From Paenibacillus_AP thailandensis (lineage in GTDB: Bacteria; Bacillota; Bacilli; Paenibacillales; Paenibacillaceae), in contig NZ_JBHUMY010000020.1 of NCBI RefSeq assembly GCF_042685365.1, positions 1-64,000 on the forward strand: DNA of 64,000 nucleotides, given 5' to 3'. Shown piece after piece: positions 24,413-33,208 of this stretch (position 1 is its first letter; each line of letters starts with the position of its first letter). A program made the position numbers and the translations under genes. The notes under the pieces were generated by a model. That model was given only the letters and a program-made list of their open reading frames with translations, was not told the origin of the DNA and made no database searches.

Positions 24413-25927
24413 TCAATATGCCGCGGCGACGGACGTTTGCGACGGCGTCCGGCCAAGCAGCCGCCGGAATTCGTCGCCCGTCAGCGTCTCCTCGCGGATA
24501 ACGACGTCAAGCGCGCTCACGAACACTTCCCGCTTTGCTTCCAGCATGGACTTGGTTCTTTCCATCAGCTCGTCCAGAATCGAACGCGTTACTTTCGCCC
24601 AACCGTCGGGCGTCATCATTTGCGCGTCGATAATGCCCAGCTCGGTCAACCCCGACTCCACCATCGTACGCACGATGTTCATCGCTTGGTCGAAATCGCC
24701 TTTCGATCCGGTGCTCCGGCCGCCGTAAAAAATTTCTTCGGCCGCCGCGCCGCCAAGCGCGATCATAATTTGTTGATCGAGAAATTCGCGCGTATACAAA
24801 TAATGGTCTTGCTGCGGGTTATGCCTTACGTAGCCGAGCGCCTGGCCGCGAGGCGACAACGCTACGCTGGAAACGCTGCCGGGACGCACAAGCTCGGCCA
24901 TAATAGCATGCCCAAGCTCATGGAGCGCCACTCTTTCGCGTTCTTCGTTCGTTGCTTCGCGGTCCGTCTTCTCGCCCATCATAACCTTGTCGATCGCCAT
25001 CGCGAGATGATGATCGCCGATCGTCTCGCTATCTTCCCGCATCGCATAAATCGCGGCTTCGTTCATGACGCTTTCGAGCTGCGCGCCGGAGAAGCCAAAC
25101 GACTCGGACGCGATCCGGTCCAGATCGACATCGGGATGCAGCGGCTTGTTCGCCGCATGGATGCTCAATATATGCTTGCGCCCTTTTTTGTCCGGAAGAT
25201 CGACCGTAATGTGGCGGTCGAACCGTCCCGGACGGAGCAAAGCCGCATCCAGCGAATCTTTGCGGTTCGTCGCCGCTATGAGCAATATCCGAGGCTTGTC
25301 GTTCGTATGAATGCCGTCCATCTCGGTCAGCAATTGGTTAAGCGTCTGGTCGTATTCGCGCTGCTGGCCGCCGTCGCGCTTGCCGCCGATGACGTCGATT
25401 TCGTCGATGAAAATAACGGCGCTGTCCTTGCCCGCTTTTTTCGCTTTCGTCCGCGCTTCCTTGAACAGGTCGCGGATCCGGCTCGCTCCGACGCCCACGT
25501 ACATTTCGACGAATTCGCTGCCGGAAGCCGCCAAATAGACGGAATTCGTATAATGGGCCGCGGCCTTCGCGAGTAGCGTTTTGCCTGTCCCCGGCGGGCC
25601 GGCCAGCAGAATGCCTTTGAGCGGGCGAATGCCCAGTTTGCGAATTTCGTCGGCTTTGACGATGAAGTCAAGCGCTTCGATGAGCTCCTGCTTGGCGCGG
25701 TCTTGACCGCCGATTTGCTCAAAGGAGAATGCCGAGGCGTTTACGGCCGACGCACTCCTTCTGCCGGCAATCGGCACGAGATTGCCTCGTCCCTTCGCCG
25801 CAAACCATACGGCCGCGCCCAATAAGACCACCATAAAAACGGGCCAGACGTTCACGCCGATATAAGCCAAAAACAAAAACAACGCGGCGCTAAAACCAAT
25901 GATTATTTCTTTGGCGTATTTACGCAT
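24413..25927 (-). CDS. FtsH-type ATP-dependent zinc metalloprotease, short N-terminus
   Basis: Membrane AAA+ protease of 504 residues, about 130 shorter than a housekeeping FtsH. Two hydrophobic segments (about 8-24 and 29-46) are separated by only a few residues, so the extracytoplasmic domain of about 75 residues found in FtsH is missing. The rest is intact: Walker A GPPGTGKT, Walker B VIFIDEID, second region of homology TNRKDSLDAALLRPGRFDR, zinc site HELGH and the third-ligand region GSKGDFDQAM. The start overlaps by eight bases the end of a gene for a one-TM extracytoplasmic protein, suggesting the two act together. It is most likely a paralogue, not the main FtsH. Confidence 0.9.
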   Translation of the reverse strand: MRKYAKEIIIGFSAALFLFLAYIGVNVWPVFMVVLLGAAVWFAAKGRGNLVPIAGRRSASAVNASAFSFEQIGGQDRAKQELIEALDFIVKADEIRKLGIRPLKGILLAGPPGTGKTLLAKAAAHYTNSVYLAASGSEFVEMYVGVGASRIRDLFKEARTKAKKAGKDSAVIFIDEIDVIGGKRDGGQQREYDQTLNQLLTEMDGIHTNDKPRILLIAATNRKDSLDAALLRPGRFDRHITVDLPDKKGRKHILSIHAANKPLHPDVDLDRIASESFGFSGAQLESVMNEAAIYAMREDSETIGDHHLAMAIDKVMMGEKTDREATNEERERVALHELGHAIMAELVRPGSVSSVALSPRGQALGYVRHNPQQDHYLYTREFLDQQIMIALGGAAAEEIFYGGRSTGSKGDFDQAMNIVRTMVESGLTELGIIDAQMMTPDGWAKVTRSILDELMERTKSMLEAKREVFVSALDVVIREETLTGDEFRRLLGRTPSQTSVAAAY

Positions 25928-26459
25928 TCGTCCACACCTCCAGCTTGGAAGGCGTGCGCGGCAGCACGACGAACTTCGTCGACTCCCCGTCTCTCAGCGT
26001 AATATACACGTTCGTATCGTCCATTTCGGACACCGCCTGAATGCCGTCGTAACGGTCGGAAATCGCCTGCAGCGATTCCGGAATTTGCGAATAATGCTTC
26101 GTTTCCATCGCTTCCGCGATATCGAACAATGCCGCGGACCAAGCTTCGTCAAGCCGTTCGCTCGGCTGTTGTTTAATGTCCAGAACGAGCTCGCGGCCGT
26201 TCAGCATCGGCTGAACCTGCTTTTTGACGGATTCGTAAACCGATCGCAGACGCGCGTCGGCCTCAAGCGTAACTTCTATCGTAACTTTATCGGAAGTCAT
26301 GTCCGGCGCGCCGGCCGAAATAATCCCCTCCGATGCGGTAATCGCTTTTTGAATAGGAGCTGCAACGACGGAACGTTCATAAACAAACCATCCTCCGAAC
26401 AGCACGAGAGCCGAAGCCGCAGCGGTCAATATAATTGCCATGATTCGTTTAGACAACAC
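25920..26459 (-). CDS. one-TM extracytoplasmic protein coupled to the FtsH-type protease
   Basis: A 179-residue protein with an N-terminal membrane anchor (about 7-27, AIILTAAASALVLFGGWFVY) and about 150 residues outside the membrane. It has no lipobox and no recognised enzyme motif. The outer part has a KVTIEVTLEADARLRSVYESVKKQVQPML segment followed by ELVLDIKQQP, giving an alpha/beta pattern. The gene ends eight bases inside the protease gene, so translation is coupled. A partner, adaptor or substrate-gating role for the protease is inferred from position; see the finding on a split FtsH. Between 26460 and 26610 I see only its likely leader. Confidence 0.75.
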   Translation of the reverse strand: MLSKRIMAIILTAAASALVLFGGWFVYERSVVAAPIQKAITASEGIISAGAPDMTSDKVTIEVTLEADARLRSVYESVKKQVQPMLNGRELVLDIKQQPSERLDEAWSAALFDIAEAMETKHYSQIPESLQAISDRYDGIQAVSEMDDTNVYITLRDGESTKFVVLPRTPSKLEVWTNA

Positions 26460-26610
26460 GGTTTACAGTCCTCCTTCCGCAATCTGCCATGCAGCTGGAG
26501 TAAACGATATCTCAACAGCTTCTATCAAGATTGCAATACATAATGATATACAAAGAGTATAGCATATTGCAGGTGCGGAAGTTCGGTGTAAAAACAGGAA
26601 ACAGCGCCAG

Positions 26611-27135
26611 TTACGACGCTGTTTTGCCGGTTAAATGATAGTTCTCAAGCAAGGATCCGTCCGTAAACGAATAAAACGCGTAATGATATTTGCCGCTTTC
26701 TTTATAATAAACTTCCCATGCCGCCGTTTGAGCCACATAGGCGGGCTGAATGCGCAATATTTCGGCATCCGGACGGGAAGCCCTAAATTCCGCTTCAACC
26801 GCATCTTTGGACATCGAGTCCGTCGCCTTCAATGACAGCAGCATCTGTCCGTCCGCATTGAGCCACACGAATCGTTCTTCGCCCGCTTCGTCCCGCCCTG
26901 TCACGATCCATAACGGCGAATCCCACACATATTTGCTAACCTGGTCTACTTCCGTGATGCCGGCCGTTTCGCGCGCTTCTGCCGCCACTACCGACTGCTC
27001 CTGCCAGATCGGCTTATAGATCGAACGGTAATACAGCAAAGCGGCCGTTATGAGCACAAGGATTGCGGCGACAATAAGCGCAGCGGCGCGCCGTACCGTG
27101 ATAACCGGCGGCCTTTTTTTCTCGATCGCCCTCAT
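26611..27135 (-). CDS. ypmB: YpmB-like membrane-anchored PepSY-type protein
   Basis: A 174-residue protein with one N-terminal TM segment (about 15-37) and an extracytoplasmic domain rich in aromatic residues (KYVWDSPLWIVTGRDEAGEERFVWLNADGQ ... AAWEVYYKESGKYHYAFYSFTDG). This matches B. subtilis YpmB, a PepSY-like protein of unknown role located in the same chromosomal neighbourhood (dinG-ypmB). Its ATG overlaps the mtaD stop by one base (TAATG), so it is translated from the dinG-rex-mtaD mRNA. PepSY domains often bind or inhibit peptidases; no direct evidence exists here. Confidence 0.8.
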   Translation of the reverse strand: MRAIEKKRPPVITVRRAAALIVAAILVLITAALLYYRSIYKPIWQEQSVVAAEARETAGITEVDQVSKYVWDSPLWIVTGRDEAGEERFVWLNADGQMLLSLKATDSMSKDAVEAEFRASRPDAEILRIQPAYVAQTAAWEVYYKESGKYHYAFYSFTDGSLLENYHLTGKTAS

Positions 27136-28436
27136 TATGCGCGAAGCAGCCTTTCGAAGCTCGCCTGCGCGTCGTATCGAATCCGTTCCTCATCCAAATA
27201 AACGCATTCGCCGTTTTTGACGACTTGCCGTCCGTCAACCCACACATGCGCCACGTCGCGGCCGGACCCGGAATATACAAGGTGCGAAACGATATCGGTG
27301 AGCGGATAATAATGCGGCTGATCGATATCGACAGCGATGAAGTCGGCTTTCATCCCTGCGCGCAACACGCCGATGGAGTCGTCCTGCCAAATCGACTTCG
27401 CGCCGTACACGGTCCCCATCCGCAAAGCTTCGGCGGCCGGCACGACGGTCGGATCGCCCGTAACCCCTTTGTGCAGCAGGGCGGCGAATTTCACTTCCTT
27501 GAACAGATCCAGGTTGTTGTTGCTGGCCGCGCTGTCCGTTCCAAGCGATACGGTAACGCCGGCGCGCAGCAGCTCCGGAACCCGGGCTACGCCGCTCGCC
27601 AGCTTCAAGTTGCTCACCGGATTATGGGATACGGCGACTCCGCGGTCGGCCAGCAAAGCGATTTCTTCGTCGTTCAGATGAACGGCATGCGCCACGAGAG
27701 ACGGGCGGGAGAAAAATCCAAGCTTGTCCAAATGCTCGACGGGGCGTGCCCCGTATTCCTTAACGTTCTGCTCCACTTCAGCAAGCGTCTCCGACATATG
27801 CGTATGCAGCGGGAGATCCAAATCGTGGGCAGCCTGGACGAATCGTTCGATGTAATCCGGTGGGCAAGTGTAAGGCGCATGCGGCGAGATCATCGTCCGA
27901 ATGCGTCCGTCCGCTTCGCCGTTCCAGTCCTTCGCGAATCGGATCGCTTCCGCAAGCTTCGCTTCCTGTACCTCGGGCGGGCACAAGCCGATAACGCCCC
28001 GCGTCAATAGGCCGCGAATGCCCGCTTGCTTCACGGCTTCGGCGACCTGATCCATCCGGTCGTACATATCGACGAAAGCGGTCGTTCCGCTCTTCAGCAT
28101 TTCGGCAATCGCCAGCAACGAGCCCGCCTTCGTATCCGCATCGACGTATTTGGCTTCCATCGGCCACATTTTTTGTTCAAGCCATACTTGCAAGTTCTGA
28201 TCGTCGGAATACCCCCGAAGCAGCGACATCGCCGCGTGGCCATGGGTATTGACAAGACCCGGCATGAACGCCAGCTTGCTTCCGTCAAGCTGCTCCGCCC
28301 CTTCCGGAGCCGGGTTCGGAGCCGTTTCGCCGATATAAGTAATCCGGTCGTCCGCGATGACCATATGCCCCCGGAAAGCGGGCTTATCTTCCTCCATCGT
28401 TACGAACAGCCCGTTTTTAATCCAAAGCTGACCCAT
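27135..28436 (-). CDS. mtaD: 5-methylthioadenosine/S-adenosylhomocysteine deaminase
   Basis: Amidohydrolase of 433 residues. The ATG at 28436 has GAGGAG nine bases upstream. The metal and catalytic motifs are all present: NTHGHAAMSLLRG (HxH), SPHAPYTCPP, HTHMSETLAEVEQN, HAVHLND and GTDSAASNNNLDLF. These match the MtaD/TrzN-SsnA group, which deaminates MTA or SAH to the inosine derivative. The gene begins inside rex and ends one base into ypmB. Since the mtn genes at 10.9-19.9 kb handle the same MTA-derived carbon, the cell may have two ways of using or recycling these nucleosides. Substrate assignment rests on family similarity. Confidence 0.85.
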   Translation of the reverse strand: MGQLWIKNGLFVTMEEDKPAFRGHMVIADDRITYIGETAPNPAPEGAEQLDGSKLAFMPGLVNTHGHAAMSLLRGYSDDQNLQVWLEQKMWPMEAKYVDADTKAGSLLAIAEMLKSGTTAFVDMYDRMDQVAEAVKQAGIRGLLTRGVIGLCPPEVQEAKLAEAIRFAKDWNGEADGRIRTMISPHAPYTCPPDYIERFVQAAHDLDLPLHTHMSETLAEVEQNVKEYGARPVEHLDKLGFFSRPSLVAHAVHLNDEEIALLADRGVAVSHNPVSNLKLASGVARVPELLRAGVTVSLGTDSAASNNNLDLFKEVKFAALLHKGVTGDPTVVPAAEALRMGTVYGAKSIWQDDSIGVLRAGMKADFIAVDIDQPHYYPLTDIVSHLVYSGSGRDVAHVWVDGRQVVKNGECVYLDEERIRYDAQASFERLLRA

Positions 28437-29073
28437 CCGTGTTTCTCCTCTCGCTTTCCAAATAAAAAGCCAAGCTAAGCAATTCCTTCGTGAAATCGGC
28501 GTAATGCACCCGCACATGCTCCGGAACGCGCAGCACAGCGGGCGCAAAATTCAATATCCCTTCGACGCCGGCTTCGACGATCTGATTGGCGACGGCTTGC
28601 GCCGCAAAATCCGGCACGGTAATGATACCGATCCGAATTTGCTGCTCGATCACCGTTTGCTTCAGCTCGCTCATCGGCTGCACCGTCAAATGGTTGATCT
28701 TTTTGCCGATCTTTTCGACGTTTTCGTCAAAGACCGCCACGATCTTCATATTATCCTTCGAATACTTGTTATAATTGCATAACGCATGACCAAGATTGCC
28801 GGTTCCGACCAAAGCGACGTTAATTTTCTGATTCAGCTTTAATATTTGTCTGATATGCCCGATCAGATTCAAAACGTCGTATCCGACGCCCTTGCGCCCA
28901 AAATCCCCGAAATAAGCCAGATCTTTCCGGATTTGAGCGGGATTTAAGCCGAGCTCGTTGCCGAGCTCCTGAGACGATACGGTGACGACCTCCCGCCTTT
29001 CAAACTCGTACAGCACTTGCAGGTAAGTCGGCAGGCGACGGACGACCGCTTCGGATATTTTGTCCTGTTTCAT
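28417..29073 (-). CDS. rex: redox-sensing transcriptional repressor Rex
   Basis: NADH/NAD-responsive repressor of fermentative and respiratory genes, 218 residues. The N-terminal winged helix (SSQELGNELGLNPAQIRKDLAYFGDFGRKGVGYDV) and the Rossmann motif VALVGTGNLGHAL at about residues 87-99 are diagnostic. The start overlaps the dinG stop (ATGA) and its end overlaps mtaD by 20 bases, an unusually tight packing. ackA and the qcr genes in this window would be plausible Rex targets, but I found no convincing Rex box. Confidence 0.96.
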   Translation of the reverse strand: MKQDKISEAVVRRLPTYLQVLYEFERREVVTVSSQELGNELGLNPAQIRKDLAYFGDFGRKGVGYDVLNLIGHIRQILKLNQKINVALVGTGNLGHALCNYNKYSKDNMKIVAVFDENVEKIGKKINHLTVQPMSELKQTVIEQQIRIGIITVPDFAAQAVANQIVEAGVEGILNFAPAVLRVPEHVRVHYADFTKELLSLAFYLESERRNTDGSALD

Positions 29074-31928
29074 AGCTCCTCATCTCCTGACGTCAGCCAT
29101 TCGCGAATGCGGGGAACCATCTGTTCCGTAAACATCGTTTCGATCTTCGGACCGGGAAGCGAATATAAAAAGTGCTTCCCGTAATACGATTCGATGGCGC
29201 GATTGTCATACAGCAGAACGATGCCTTTATCCTCTGACGTCCGGATCAGCCGGCCGAAGCCTTGCTTGAACCGGATAACCGCCTGCGGAATCGACAGCTT
29301 CATAAACGGATTTTGGTTTTGCTGCTGCAAGAGCTCCGATTTCGCCTCGACGAGCGGATGGTTCGGAGGCTGGAAAGGAAGCCGGACGATAGCCAAACAA
29401 GTGAGCGCTTCTCCCGGTATATCCACGCCTTCCCAAAACGAGCTTGTCCCAAGCAGAACCGAAGCCGGATTTTGCATAAAGCGCCTCGTCAGCTTCGTCC
29501 GGTTGCCGCTGTCTATCCCCTGGCCGATCACTTGAATGCCGATCTGCGCCAGCTGTTCCTTCAGCGGGTCGTAAATTTGCTTCAGCATCCGATAGGACGT
29601 GAACAGGACGAGCATTTTGCCTCCGACCTCCGCCGCCGCACTCGCCAGCGATTCGACAAGCTTGCCGTTGAAGTTCGCGTCTCCCGCCGAACCTTTCAGC
29701 GTCGGAAAATTGCGCGGGATGATAACAAGCGCTTGCTCGCGGTAACGGAAAGGCGAAGGAAGCTGAACCGTACGCAGCCTCCCCGCTTCCTCGTAGCCGT
29801 CCAGACCGAGCTGCTCCGCGACGTATTGGAACGATTTTTGCACCGACAGCGTTGCCGAAGTGAGCACGATGCTGTCTTTGACGTCGAAGAAGTATTGCTG
29901 CAGCTGGCTGCTTACGTCTACCGGCGCTCCGTACAAATGGACGGATCTATAGCGGTATACGGTGCTCGCTTCAAGCCAATAGACATGGGACTTGCTTTCC
30001 ATGTTCATAAAGGTGCGAAGATCGTCCCTCACCCGCGTCAAATCGCGAACAGCTCCGTTCAGATCGGTTACTAGCGCTTGAATGCCGGTGTCGTCCAGCC
30101 GGTCCTTAATCTCGTTCAGCAACTTGTCGAGCTGCTTGATCGCCGTTCCGAGCCCGGTATGAATATTCGATTCTTCGTTCAACGCATCGTCCCAACCCGA
30201 AGGCAGACTATCGGCCTTGAGCCGGTAGACGGCTTGGCTGCTTTCTCCCCCGTTGTCCGGCCCGGCTCCGACGAAAGCGTACAGCATCTCGAAAAGCTTG
30301 TCCCAATGCTCCTTCATCTCGTGGAACGAAGGGATAATCGTATCGATCGTTTCGATCCAAGCCGATGCACGATCGTCGCTTTCTCCGGACAATCTCGTTT
30401 GCAGCGCGGGCAGCAAGCCGCTTCGCGCATCCTTGTAAAGCCGGGTCGTCGCATTAATCATCGAAAAATACGATAACTGCATGCCAAGATGTTTGCCCGC
30501 TACCTCTTCGATATGATGGGCCTCGTCGACAATCAAGTGATCGTAACCCGGCAGCAGCCGGTGATCCGCCTGAACGTCCGTCAGAAGCAGCGAATGATTC
30601 GTAATGCAAATGTCGGAGATGGACGCTTCATGCTTGGCGCGATGGTAGTAGCAGCGTCTAAACCAAGGACATGCCCGGTTCAGGCACGAATCCGAATCGC
30701 TTGCCACCGTCGACCAGAACTCCGATGCGCGGTTGCTCATGTTCAGCTCTTCCTGATCGCCGGTTTCCGTTTCGCCCAGCCACACGACAAGCTGCGCAGC
30801 CGTAAGCGAATCTTCGATCGGCGAGGCCATATCGTTCATATTGACTTTGCTTTCGAATTTCCGCAAGCATAGGTAGTTTCCTCTGCCTTTAAAAACCGAA
30901 GCGCGGAAAGGAAACGGCACCGCTTGCGTCAACAAAGGGATGTCCCTTGCGCGGAGCTGCTCCTGCAAATTGATGGTATGCGTGCTGACAACGATTTTTT
31001 TATCTTCCTTCATGCCATAATAGAGGGAAGGAATAAGATACCCAAGCGATTTCCCGGTACCGGTCCCCGCTTCGATCAGCAAATGGCTGGAGTCCTCCAG
31101 CGACCGGTATACTTCGTGGAACATTTGCGTTTGGGCGGGACGTTCCTCGTAACCTTCAAACATCTGTTTGAAGTTCTGCTGCACCTGCTCCAAAAATTGG
31201 TCAAAGGAAAGATCCGCAAGCGGATTCTCCGCTTCGTCCGCCCGGGCGGGCTTCTCGTCCGACCATTCGCCGACTTTTATCGCAAATCGGTTGAAATAAT
31301 GGTAGGCATCCTCGTCAATCGCGGTTTGCCGTTCCTTCTCTTCCGCCGTAAGCCCGACGAACCAGCCCAAATCCGTATGGCTGTCCAAAAGCAAGGAAAG
31401 CCGCTGCAAAGTTAGCAGTGGCAAATTCCTTAGCTTCGTCACGAGCAGGCTGAACAGCTCCGCCGTCGCCATTGCATCGCTGTCGGCCTGATGATGATTG
31501 TTATGATCGATGCCCATCAAATCGGTAACGGCGCCAAGCTGATACGTCGAAATGGTCGGGAACAAAAACTTCAGCAAATCGATCGTATCCAGCCTTCGGC
31601 CGGCAAACGTATGATAACCCGCCTTGTCGAGCGATTGGTTCAAAAAACCGGCGTCAAAGCCGACGTTATGCGCAACCAGAACCGCATCGTCAAGCAGCGG
31701 AATAAGCTTCATCAGCACTTCCTCGGCCTCCGGAGCGTCCGCTACCGTCTCCGCGTCTATTCCCGTCAGCTGCGTAATGAATGGAGGAATTGCAATCGTT
31801 GGCTTGACGTACGAGCTGAACGTATCGACGATTTCAAGCTCTTCGTTCAACAGCACGACGCCGACTTGCAATATTTCGTCATCGGCGCTGTGCCCCGTTG
31901 TTTCTAAATCCAATACGGCAAATTTCAT
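29070..31928 (-). CDS. dinG: DinG-type helicase fused to a DnaQ-like 3'-5' exonuclease
   Basis: A 952-residue protein with two parts. Residues about 1-170 form a DEDDh exonuclease (VLDLETTG; HNVGFDAGFL; HQADSDAMATAELF). From about 250 onward is an XPD/DinG-family SF2 helicase: Walker A AGTGTGKS, DEAH in VDEAHHIEEVAG, and late motifs LLGTSSFWEGVDIPG and FKQGFGRLIR. Four cysteines in the iron-sulfur region (NYLCLRKF, then C-x4-C-x5-C around DSCLNRACPWFRRC) look like cluster ligands, whereas some Firmicute DinG proteins have lost them. It is the promoter-proximal gene of dinG-rex-mtaD-ypmB. A role in resolving replication/transcription intermediates is inferred from the family. Confidence 0.93.
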   Translation of the reverse strand: MKFAVLDLETTGHSADDEILQVGVVLLNEELEIVDTFSSYVKPTIAIPPFITQLTGIDAETVADAPEAEEVLMKLIPLLDDAVLVAHNVGFDAGFLNQSLDKAGYHTFAGRRLDTIDLLKFLFPTISTYQLGAVTDLMGIDHNNHHQADSDAMATAELFSLLVTKLRNLPLLTLQRLSLLLDSHTDLGWFVGLTAEEKERQTAIDEDAYHYFNRFAIKVGEWSDEKPARADEAENPLADLSFDQFLEQVQQNFKQMFEGYEERPAQTQMFHEVYRSLEDSSHLLIEAGTGTGKSLGYLIPSLYYGMKEDKKIVVSTHTINLQEQLRARDIPLLTQAVPFPFRASVFKGRGNYLCLRKFESKVNMNDMASPIEDSLTAAQLVVWLGETETGDQEELNMSNRASEFWSTVASDSDSCLNRACPWFRRCYYHRAKHEASISDICITNHSLLLTDVQADHRLLPGYDHLIVDEAHHIEEVAGKHLGMQLSYFSMINATTRLYKDARSGLLPALQTRLSGESDDRASAWIETIDTIIPSFHEMKEHWDKLFEMLYAFVGAGPDNGGESSQAVYRLKADSLPSGWDDALNEESNIHTGLGTAIKQLDKLLNEIKDRLDDTGIQALVTDLNGAVRDLTRVRDDLRTFMNMESKSHVYWLEASTVYRYRSVHLYGAPVDVSSQLQQYFFDVKDSIVLTSATLSVQKSFQYVAEQLGLDGYEEAGRLRTVQLPSPFRYREQALVIIPRNFPTLKGSAGDANFNGKLVESLASAAAEVGGKMLVLFTSYRMLKQIYDPLKEQLAQIGIQVIGQGIDSGNRTKLTRRFMQNPASVLLGTSSFWEGVDIPGEALTCLAIVRLPFQPPNHPLVEAKSELLQQQNQNPFMKLSIPQAVIRFKQGFGRLIRTSEDKGIVLLYDNRAIESYYGKHFLYSLPGPKIETMFTEQMVPRIREWLTSGDEEL

Positions 31929-31945
31929 TCATTTCCCCGATCCTC

Positions 31946-32701
31946 TCACAAACAGCATAGCTCGGTGCTGCCAAAAAATAAAGATAATTGCTGGGGCGAT
32001 TCCTTGCATGATTTCATATTGTACAGCGAGTCCGTAAATTCCGGATATACCTCGTAAGCCTTCATAAACAGCTTCTCGGCGTATTCCATATTTCTGCGGA
32101 CGGCTTGAATGCACCCCAATGCATTATAGCCTAAAGCCTGCCACTTCGGAAAGTCGGTTAAGGCGACAAGCATCTGGAAATGACGGTGCGCTTCGTTCCA
32201 GTTTTGCAAATGCATATTCGTCATGCCTAAATACAACCGGATCAGATTGCTTTCGGGACATTCGTGCTGCGCTTTATGAAAAAAACGGTCGGCTTCGTGA
32301 AACATAAATAATTTATAATACCCTTGGCCTAACGTAAAAAACTCAGCCGCCTGGTCCGTCAGCGACAGAGCGTCGCCGCCCTCCAATGCCGTTTCGCCCG
32401 AAGGCGCATCGAAAGCGGCGGCTTGCTGCTTGTCGGAATAAGCAAGCTCCGCGGCCGCTTCCGTCTGGCAGCCGCCCGAAGCCGGAGGAACCGGCGCAGC
32501 GGGGAATGCTTGCTGAAGATGTTGGAACTCGGACAGCTTCTCCTCGAATACGAGCCATTGCTCGATAAGACTGTCGCTTGCCTTCTTCAGCAAGCCCAGC
32601 TGTTCTTCCAGCTGGACTCTCCGCTCAGGCGGCGACGATGCGTATTCCTGTACGATTTGATCAAGCGTTTCGTTCATCACCGCAAATAAATGCTGGAACA
32701 T
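31946..32701 (-). CDS. TPR-containing protein of unknown function
   Basis: A soluble protein of 251 residues. The ATG at 32701 follows AAGGCGGG; a start at 32746 adds 15 residues but has no ribosome site. The N-terminal about 75 residues are a predicted coiled helical pair (QLEEQLGLLKKASDSLIEQWLVFEEKLSEF), followed by an Ala/Pro/Ser-rich linker, then two or three TPR units (AEFFTLGQGYYKLFMFHEADRFFHKAQ; LYLGMTNMHLQNWNEAHRHFQ; YNALGCIQAVRRNMEYAEKLFMKAYE). It lies between panD and dinG with 17 bases to dinG and may be its operon partner. No specific role can be given. B. subtilis has ypmA nearby, which this does not resemble. Confidence 0.75.
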   Translation of the reverse strand: MFQHLFAVMNETLDQIVQEYASSPPERRVQLEEQLGLLKKASDSLIEQWLVFEEKLSEFQHLQQAFPAAPVPPASGGCQTEAAAELAYSDKQQAAAFDAPSGETALEGGDALSLTDQAAEFFTLGQGYYKLFMFHEADRFFHKAQHECPESNLIRLYLGMTNMHLQNWNEAHRHFQMLVALTDFPKWQALGYNALGCIQAVRRNMEYAEKLFMKAYEVYPEFTDSLYNMKSCKESPQQLSLFFGSTELCCL

Positions 32702-32824
32702 TCCGCATCCCGCCTTCGCCAAAGATTGAGGATTGTTTATGCTCATTCTTTGTTTCGGGCATGCTTTTCATACTTCCAGCCAGCGGTTACATAACGATGG
32801 CTAGATCCTGCTTGCGTATCCTTC

Positions 32825-33208
32825 TTACAGAATAGTGGCGTGAATTTCTTCCGTCAAGCTTTTGAGCGGACGGTTGTTTTCGTCGACAATCGTAATAACC
32901 GGTTTATAATTGCGGGCTTCCTCGTCCGTCATGACGGCATAAGAAATGATAATAACGGTATCTCCGGGCTGAACGAGACGGGCGGCGGCGCCGTTCAAGC
33001 AAATGACGCCGGAGCCGCGTTCGCCGGCGATAACGTATGTTTCGAGACGGGCGCCGTTATTATTGTTGACCACCTGCACCTTTTCGTTCTCGAGCAGATC
33101 GGCCGCTTCCATCAAGTCCCGGTCGATCGTAATGCTGCCTACGTAATTCAGGTTGGCTTCCGTAACGGTCGCGCGGTGCAGCTTCGATTTCATCATCGTT
33201 CTATACAT
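32825..33208 (-). CDS. panD: aspartate 1-decarboxylase
   Basis: Pyruvoyl enzyme making beta-alanine for pantothenate, 127 residues. The self-cleavage site is the Gly-Ser in NYVGSITID at about residues 21-29, which generates the pyruvoyl group. The downstream NNGARLETYVI and NGAAARLVQPGDTVIIISYA are family hallmarks. GGAGG lies nine bases before the start. It overlaps the panC end by eight bases, completing panB-panC-panD. Confidence 0.97.
   Translation of the reverse strand: MYRTMMKSKLHRATVTEANLNYVGSITIDRDLMEAADLLENEKVQVVNNNNGARLETYVIAGERGSGVICLNGAAARLVQPGDTVIIISYAVMTDEEARNYKPVITIVDENNRPLKSLTEEIHATIL

Noticed and set aside
24404..25576. A 390-codon open frame on the plus strand opposite the FtsH-like gene
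   Set aside because: Shadow of a protein with intact Walker and zinc motifs on the other strand.
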